Below, piece by piece: positions 42,088-64,000 of a DNA stretch of 64,000 nucleotides (position 1 is its first letter; the number at the start of each line of letters is the position of its first letter). Under the pieces are notes generated by a model that had not been told where the DNA came from, searched no databases, and was given only the letters and a program-made list of their open reading frames with translations. The stretch comes from Biomphalaria glabrata (lineage: Eukaryota; Mollusca; Gastropoda; Planorbidae), in contig NC_074721.1 of NCBI RefSeq assembly GCF_947242115.1, positions 2,948,001 through 3,012,000 on the forward strand, given 5' to 3'. The translations under genes and the position numbers were made by a program.

Positions 42088-43176
42088 ATGGCGACTACTA
42101 ACAGCTCCGTTGATCTCCCTTACGAGGTCATGAAGACAGCCGAACTCATATTAGCAAATATTTTAGCGCCGGCTCTGACCATTGTGGCTATCTTGACCAA
42201 CGGGATGAGCCTGATCGTGTACTCCCGCTTGGGTCTCAGCGATAGCATCAGTATTTCATTCTTCACGCTTACCGTCTCGGACTTTGTCTTCGCACTGACC
42301 AACATGGCAACACTGGTGGTCGTGATATTCATGAACCCGAGCGTTGAGTGGTCAGTGGATCCATTGGCAATAGCCATTCTACTGGTCCCCTTTAACAGGA
42401 TGTGCTACGACCTATCTAACACCCTAACCTGCTTCATAGCCGTGACTAGATGCTGCTGTGTTGTCATGCCCCTCAAATTCAAATCTACCTTCACCAGATC
42501 TAGGACGTTTTGGGTTCTCGGAGTTATCTTCACTGCCTTCCTCATTGAGTTCGCTCCCATGTTCGCGTCACAAGGCCTGCGCTCTGTGGCTATTCCGAAA
42601 ACGAATTCCTCCCGTATGGTGATTTGGTTCGCAAGAAATCGCGACGAAATCGCCATGGTCATCTACGAGAGTTTAAATCGTAACGCGCTACTGATTGTCA
42701 CCTTTGGCATTTCTCTGGCAAGTCTGGTTCTTCTTACGCTCAAACTCAAAGAAGCTTCAGACTTTCGGCGCTCGCTTCAGTCTTTAGCCATCGTGAACGA
42801 TGCAGCAAAAGGCAACACAAATAAGGGAAAAGACGGGCTGAACATGTCTAAAGTTGAGATCCAGATCGTCAAAGGCGTCTCTCTGGTGCTTCTAATCACT
42901 TTGTCCTGCAACCTCCCAGTGTTATGCATCTCCTATAGCAAGCTGGTGGTCTCCGAGATCGCTCTGGGCAGAACCTACAACAATTTGTACTTCCTGATCA
43001 CCAACGTCAGCAACTTTGTCATCGTGGTAAAGACGACTTTCCATTGGCTGGTGTACTACACATTCAACTCGCGCTACAGGCTCGTGTTTCAATCTACCTT
43101 AGTTTGCTGTCGCCGGCCAGTGCCTACTGCTATGTCCATTGAATGTTTGTCATCTGAGCCAAAGATAAGAACATAG
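42088..43176 (+). CDS. Rhodopsin-like GPCR, probable gastropod chemosensory receptor, 362 aa
   Basis: Single-exon seven-helix receptor. Approximate helices: TM1 20-46 (TNGMSLIVY with N38), TM2 55-80 (LTVSDFVFAL, D65), TM3 98-127, TM4 141-160, TM5 198-220, TM6 262-284, TM7 298-325. Short glycosylatable N-terminus (NSS at 5-7). The class A motifs are altered: DRY is T120-R121-C122 followed by CCVVMP, CWxP is CNLP (274-277), and NPxxY is HWLVY (319-323), followed by FNSRYR. C106 at the top of TM3 has no cysteine partner in the second extracellular loop (160-197). Such changes and the intronless structure fit the lineage-specific chemosensory receptor families of gastropods (family-level inference; ligand unknown). 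The ATG at 42088 is chosen because the one at 42070 meets a stop after five codons. AATAAA lies at 43349. Confidence 0.92.
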   Translation: MATTNSSVDLPYEVMKTAELILANILAPALTIVAILTNGMSLIVYSRLGLSDSISISFFTLTVSDFVFALTNMATLVVVIFMNPSVEWSVDPLAIAILLVPFNRMCYDLSNTLTCFIAVTRCCCVVMPLKFKSTFTRSRTFWVLGVIFTAFLIEFAPMFASQGLRSVAIPKTNSSRMVIWFARNRDEIAMVIYESLNRNALLIVTFGISLASLVLLTLKLKEASDFRRSLQSLAIVNDAAKGNTNKGKDGLNMSKVEIQIVKGVSLVLLITLSCNLPVLCISYSKLVVSEIALGRTYNNLYFLITNVSNFVIVVKTTFHWLVYYTFNSRYRLVFQSTLVCCRRPVPTAMSIECLSSEPKIRT

Positions 43177-43399
43177 ATTTTATGCTCCAAGTCCTGTACC
43201 ACAAAAATAGTTTTAAAAAAGCTACACCTTAGCCAGGACGAATACCAGACAATACTTGTGGATAGATAATCCAAATGTGCGTATTTGTCAATTTGAGTCT
43301 GATTTTCGTCCAGTTGTTCATCTACTTTGAGTGTTTTTTATTTGAAATAATAAACTACAGAGGTTCAATGTCCTTGTGTTAAATAACTTGACTTCAATA

Positions 43400-43744
43400 C
43401 AGTGGCGTGGCTATGTTGGGGGAGGGGGAGTCCAAATATAAAAATCCCACTAGAGATGGGTCCTGAATTTTTTTTTACATTAAATATTAAGCTAGTGTTA
43501 TGTAATCTTGCTATTCATGTTGTTATGTAAATTAGTGACAGTGGTGCATGTATTCCACACATTAGACTTATATACGTATTAAGTACATTAAGTACTGAGG
43601 TTGTCAATGGTAGTCAAACTGAATTTCCATTTGATTGGATCAATAAAAATTATCTTATCTTATGTCATGATGTCGAATGTCAAAATGCAGGGGCCCATAA
43701 GTGGCCAAGCCCCTTGGGCCCCCAAATCCCTCGATACGCCACTG
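43400..43744. mobile_element. hAT MITE with nested LINE 3' end
   Basis: The element is 345 bp with ends CAGTGGCGTGGCTATG and, inverted, CAGTGGCGTATCGAGGGA. A perfect 8-bp duplication CTTCAATA flanks it (43392-43399 and 43745-43752). The right 80 bp closely match the left end of the hAT element at 2422, including GGGATTTGGGGGCCC and GCATTTTGACATTCGACAT. Inside, about 43495-43668 is a separate insertion ending GATCAATAAAAATTATC and TTATCTTATG, a LINE-type 3' end. Confidence 0.9.
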
Positions 43745-43909
43745 CTTCAATATGAATAGAGCACAAACGAGTCTAGGAATGGAAATACAGAGTATTCCAA
43801 TCCATAGATCTAATCAGAATAACTTCATAATCCGAAATCGCTATAAAGAAACACAATGGATATATGAAGCCAAATACAATGGGTTAGATCAATAACGCAA
43901 CATTCTACT

Positions 43910-44315
43910 CTGTAATTCGAAAGTCGTTATCGCATTCCTTGAAGGAGTTCTTGAGAGTGTCTTTATAGCGCTTGTATTGACCTCCCAGGGAGACTCCCCG
44001 TAGAGAAGTCGTTTTTGAAGGCGATTGTCAGGCATGCGGACTAGATGTTCCGCCCATCGAAGTTGGGACTTTTTTTTACTGTGGCATTGATAGTGTTCAT
44101 GTTGGACAGCTTTAAGATTTAAGGATACTCCTTAGACAGCGTAGGTGAAAGGAATTTACCTTTTTGATGTGGCGGAAATATAGGGTCCAGGACTCTGATG
44201 CATATAAGAGTGACGGGAGAACTACAGCACTGTAGACTTTCAGTTTTGTGGATATGCCGAGTCCTCTCCGTTGCCACACTTGCCCTTGAAGTCTGCCAAA
44301 AGCATGTGTAAACAT
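43910..44315 (-). mobile_element. LINE post-RT fragment
   Basis: AFGRLQGQVWQRRGLGISTK, then LKVYSAVVLPSLLYASESWT, FHLRCLRSIL, SQLRWAEHLVRMPDNRL and RLLYGESPW: a well-preserved C-terminal region of a snail LINE on the - strand, with a few frame breaks. It is a different LINE family from those at 7000 and 12105. 44320-44735 has nothing further. Confidence 0.85.
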
Positions 44316-44738
44316 GAAAAAGAATGTTCAAATTTGAAACAATAAACAACAGCAAATTTCCAATAGTACTAAGAATAGTCAAAGAAGTTAAAAACAGAGT
44401 CTGGTTATTTGTTAAGTATTTTTGTGGAGAAGCTAATGCTAGAAGGTATATAAACTATAAACACAAAGTAAGACAATAAATAAGTCTCTCCCGTTTTAAT
44501 ATTTATGTCAAATGAATTTTATACTTAATTATTGAAGGAAGTTATAGTATGTGTTCAATCTTTATTAATTTCAAATTGAGGAATTCAACTAGCTTATTCC
44601 ATAAAGAGGAATTCCTCACTTAAACATATATCTCCCGTTATACAGTGGAATTCGGGTCATTGGACTTACATTTTCAATCTTACTCCTAAAATACCGAGGT
44701 GTGTTAATTACCCAATTCCATCGTAACAATAAAATATG

Positions 44739-44948
44739 CAGTGCTGGATTTACCTAAAGGCAACAGAAGCTGTAGCTTAAAGCCCCAACTTGTTTGGATG
44801 CTCCTCTCCCCCTCCCTTTTTAGATATGGATCCAGGAATTTTCAATCATTATGAAGAAAGAGCAGAGGAAAAAATGCTTTCTGTTGATTTACAAGTGGCC
44901 CCAGAGCTCAAATAGCTTAGGGTCGTATCAAGTCTAAATCAGGTTCTG
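44739..44948. mobile_element. hAT MITE (CAGGGCCGG family), 210 bp
   Basis: The ends are CAGTGCTGGATTTACC and, inverted, CAGAACCTGATTTAG. The flanking 8-mers match at only 5 of 8 positions, so it is old. It resembles the element at 60853. Confidence 0.65.
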
Positions 44949-44989
44949 ATCATATCTACATTGTCCATGCCATAGTCTATGGGACTAAC

Positions 44990-45162
44990 ATAAAGAAAGA
45001 GAGAGAGAGGGAGAGATAGAGAGAAAGAGAGAGAGAGAGAGAAAAAAAAGAGAGAGGGAGAGAGAGAAAGAAATAGAGAGAAAGAGAGAGAAAGAGGGAG
45101 AGAGAAAGAGAGAGAAAAAGAGAGGGAAAGAAAGAAAGAGAGAGAGAGGGAGAGAGAGAAAA

Positions 45163-45195
<33 letters not shown>

Positions 45196-45272
45196 GAGAG
45201 AGAAAGAGATAGAGAGAAAGAGAGAGAAAGAGGGAGAGAGAAAGAGAGAGAAAAAGAGAGGGAAAGAAAAAA

Positions 45273-45327
<55 letters not shown>

Positions 45328-45328
45328 A

Positions 45329-45359
<31 letters not shown>

Positions 45360-45525
45360 GAGAGAGAAAGAGATAGAGAGAAAGAGAGAGAAAGAGGGAG
45401 AGAGAAAGAGAGAGAAAAAGAGAGAGAGGGAGAGAGAGAAAAAGAGAGAGAGAGGGAGAGAGAGAAAGAGAGAGAAAGAGATAGAGAGAAAGAGAGAGAG
45501 AGAGAAAGAGAGGGAGAGAGAGCTT
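44990..45525. repeat. GA-rich microsatellite of about 530 bp
   Basis: Almost pure purine on the + strand, made of GAGA, GAAA, GGGA and AGATA blocks. A block of roughly 150 bp containing GAGAAAGAGATAGAGAGAAA recurs at least three times (near 45065, 45200, 45365), so it has grown by segmental duplication. The 207-codon S/L/F-rich frame on the - strand is an artefact. Confidence 0.95.
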
Positions 45526-45529
45526 ACAC

Positions 45530-45910
45530 AGGTGACGTACTCATTCATATGCCAACTCCCACATCCCCAACCCAACCCCACAAACAAACAATACCCAAGC
45601 ATACCCACAATAAGAAAAAAAAACAGGTAGATACGGGCTGAGTGAGGTCGTTAATAATTAAAAACATTTTATTGCTGAGCTCGCAATTTAAAGCCATTGA
45701 TGGATCTTTTATTCAAAGAACACAGCACCTTTTTAGAAACATAAAACACCTACACAGTGTTGACCAATAGGAAATAGATCTAGGCTCACACTGTGGCATA
45801 CACACTGCCTAACCATAGTGCTTTCTCCTAGGGGTTAGCTACGTTTGGGAGACGTTTCAAATTGATGTACATTTATTGTAAGTAAACAACATTTATGGTT
45901 TATTTATTTA
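45530..45910. other. Intergenic, no recognised feature
   Basis: Unremarkable AT-rich sequence between the purine tract and the LINE tail. Confidence 0.4.
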
Positions 45911-45914
45911 GATT

Positions 45915-46480
45915 CTTATCTTATCTTATATAATACAGACGTTACTTCAAAATAGAAGATGATTACGTCCTACGCGTCATGCATTTTAACCAATGACCTC
46001 CTAAACTCAGCCAAGTCACTGGTTTTCCTGGCAAGCTCAGGCAACCCATTCCATGCCCTAATAGCACTAGGGAAGAAGGAGCTTTTGTACAAATTTGTCC
46101 TAGGATATGGAATGAGAAATCTACCGTTATCTTTGTGTCTTTCTGAGTATTTTATTAAAAGTTTGTTTTTGTATTTAAAGGTTATGGTTCAGTGTTTTAT
46201 GTATAATCGCTACTTTACTTTTAAGTCTTCTATCCTGAAGGCTTTCTAAACTTAGTGATTTTACTAAAGGTGTTACTCTAATCAAAAGTGAATATTCGTT
46301 TGTTATGAATCTCACTGCTCTATTTTGTGTCTGTTCCAGTTTCTTAATGTTTTCTTGAGTTAAGGGCTCCCAAACAGAGGATGCATATTCTATTATTGGC
46401 CTAACCAAGGTTAAATAACTTTTTAGTTTTATGTTCTTATTTGATTCATAGAAATTTCTTCTAATAAACCATAATGCTTT
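45915..46480 (-). mobile_element. LINE 3' part, longest copy of the (GATAA)n family
   Basis: The - strand frame from 46408 reads MVRPIIEYASSVWEPLTQEN, then KKLEQTQNRAVRFITNEYS and LESLQDRRLKSKVAIIHKTL. This is the classic post-RT domain of CR1/L2/Jockey-type LINEs and defines the family of all the short tails in this window. The tail is TTCTTATCTTATCTTATA at 45915 (+ strand). Confidence 0.9.
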
Positions 46481-46549
46481 TTAATTTATTATAACACCTA
46501 TGTATTTTGCGTTTTATTCTGTGTTACTGGCAAGCATATAAGAATGTGT

Positions 46550-46735
46550 TTAAGACCAGGGAACGCATCAGCCTGAATCGAGTGTCGAGGGCTATTTCTT
46601 TCTCTGTCCTTATTGCTTGGTCTTTAGCAAGTCCTGCTGTGGACTGGCCAGTAGTTCAGGTTCGATTCCTTCATCTGAGACAAAAGCTTCTAGGTATTTA
46701 AAACTACTTTCCTTTAAGAACGCGATGGTCCTTTC
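46550..46735 (-). mobile_element. LINE middle fragment
   Basis: Matches 26590-26710 (shared GGCCAGTAGTTCAGGTT and TCATCTGAGACAA): a piece of the second LINE family. From 46740 to 47120 I recognise no element; this is the presumed upstream part of the amine oxidase gene. Confidence 0.6.
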
Positions 46736-47133
46736 AAAACCGATGTTGGATCTAGATCTAGACCTAGTTCTCAAGCCAAATTTAAATTTCTAAATTAATT
46801 TCATTTTTAGTTTGAAAAATTATAATGGTCAAATTAGAGTTTTCCCAATGTGGCCAGCGAGCTAGTGATTTTCTTTCTCAGCGATAAACATCAACTGTTA
46901 AATTTCTCGGAAAATTGTTAAAGTTGTTTTTGAGATCCGTATCTAGGTACCTGGTTCCACCCTTTACGAAGTTGAATTGTAAAAATGTTTCTATTAGAAT
47001 TAGTTCAAACATGACACATTTAAAATTCATCCTTCTGAAAAGTTATTTTACACAAAGTTAATGAGTTCGGTATTTTCTAGCTAGTCTATGATGCTGTTTA
47101 TTATTTATTTTTTTGGTCTACAGACGGTACAAA

Positions 47134-63172
<16,039 letters not shown>

Positions 63173-63204
63173 GTTAGTAGACCAACTTATAATGGCAATG
63201 CGAT

Positions 63205-63262
63205 TCCGAAGATTAAGGATGAGTGCAGTGTTTCACATGACTACGCAAACAGTAGAGAAGAT
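63205..63262 (+). repeat. Short dispersed block shared with 22975-23020
   Basis: GATTAAGGATGAGTGCAGTG, then TTTCACATGACTACGCAAAC, is nearly identical to a block at the edge of the family C SINE at 22980. Parent element unknown. Confidence 0.6.
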
Positions 63263-63404
63263 GCCTAATCTGGGTCTGTATAATTTGTACTGATCAGAAG
63301 ATAGGTTGCGTTTGGATGTACGCGTAGTATTACTATTGAGTTCGTGGTCACAGGCGTTCAGATCAAGACACTCCTAAGTCAATCAACAGGTGTATGTAAG
63401 AATA

Positions 63405-63592
63405 TAGGATGGCTGCCTGGTCTTGGGGTTTACGCGCTGGACTATCGTTCGGATTTATCGACGGTCGAGGGTTCAAACCCTGCCACTCCCATCCCCGGTC
63501 GTTCTGCTGGAGGTTTGGACTAGGAAGTAAACTATCTTTAACTCTGAAGGAACATCCGAAACATGTAAAATATTTTACAAAACATTTTACAA
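63405..63592 (+). mobile_element. tRNA-derived SINE, family A
   Basis: GGCTGCCTGGTCTTGGGGTT head, GAGGGTTCAAACCCTGCC B box, GGAGGTTTGGACTAGGAAGT body and GAACATCCGAAACATGTAAA tail. The best-preserved copy of this family here. From 63600 to the right edge I recognise nothing; no further amine oxidase exon was found. Confidence 0.85.
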
Positions 63593-64000
63593 ACATAGAA
63601 CTAATTCAGAATGGGAACAGTCTAGTCTCAGTTTAATAAACTCTATGAAAGACTAGCCTTAACTGTCTGTTAATCTCTATCTAATCTACAGTCTCGCTTC
63701 GGATTGATGTCGTCGTAATTGTGCGTTCACTAGCAGTCCCCTATAGTGCGTCTCTACAACAACCCAAACCTATTAGTCCAATTTCTAAATTATTAGGTGA
63801 AGGGTGCAAATAAACCACGTAGAGACTAAACGAAAGATGATGTTACAAGTCATGAGTTGCTGCTTTAAGTTATCATCCTTTGGATCACTGACTATGACGT
63901 TATGAGGCTTGGTTGATGACTACAGATCATTCTTGAGAGCCAGTTGTAAAGAAACAAGTCCTTTTAAGTATAAACTGCCTTTTATTGTGAAACATTCAAA

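Noticed and set aside
42120-42662. Two 85-codon - strand frames within the GPCR
   Set aside because: They lie antisense to a clear receptor coding exon and have no family resemblance.
44985-45608. 207-codon S/L/F-rich frame on the - strand, resembling a membrane protein
   Set aside because: Translation of the GA/CT microsatellite only.

Overview
This is eukaryotic nuclear DNA, AT-rich and intron-rich. It is most likely from a gastropod mollusc, probably a pulmonate-type snail. Three things point there: an intronless rhodopsin-like receptor of the kind expanded as gastropod chemosensory receptors, a secreted chitin-binding protein with an acidic and Q/Y/H/P-rich tail, and at least three tRNA-derived SINE families among many 5'-truncated LINE copies. 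Nothing bacterial is present: there are no operons, no CRISPR array and no standalone rRNA or tRNA genes.

Four host genes can be supported. (1) An SLC17 (sialin/vesicular glutamate transporter-like) gene on the + strand spans about 10.4-23.5 kb. Its ten exons join in phase into a 587-residue product. (2) A secreted CBM14 chitin-binding protein on the + strand spans 33.9-36.0 kb; its first exon was not found. (3) A single-exon class A GPCR on the + strand lies at 42.1-43.2 kb. (4) The 5' part of a copper amine oxidase gene on the + strand spans 47.1-63.2 kb. Six in-phase exons encode the signal peptide and the N-terminal domains; the catalytic part lies beyond the right edge.

Everything else is repeats. 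The left 10 kb has a 1.9-kb minisatellite of 59-bp units, then a four-level nest: an old LINE split by a 2.77-kb hAT transposon (perfect 8-bp target duplication), which holds a broken LTR retroelement, which is itself split by a 415-bp hAT MITE (perfect 8-bp duplication). Two near-identical 188/189-bp hAT MITEs, each with a perfect 8-bp duplication, have ends like the SPIN/Charlie group of vertebrates. SINEs, LINE tails and MITEs fill the introns of the SLC17 and amine oxidase genes, in places within about 20-30 bp of splice acceptors.

Long minisatellites (59, 33, 45, 51 and 16 bp units) and microsatellites (GA, CT, TATC, GACA/GACG) are prominent. For two of the minisatellites the probable seed can be seen in the window: the 59-bp array matches part of a dispersed repeat, and the 51-bp array matches the end of a LINE. 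Most long open frames outside the four host genes come from these arrays and are not genes. The four host genes have unrelated jobs (organic anion transport, extracellular chitin binding, chemosensation, amine oxidation) and show no shared pathway.
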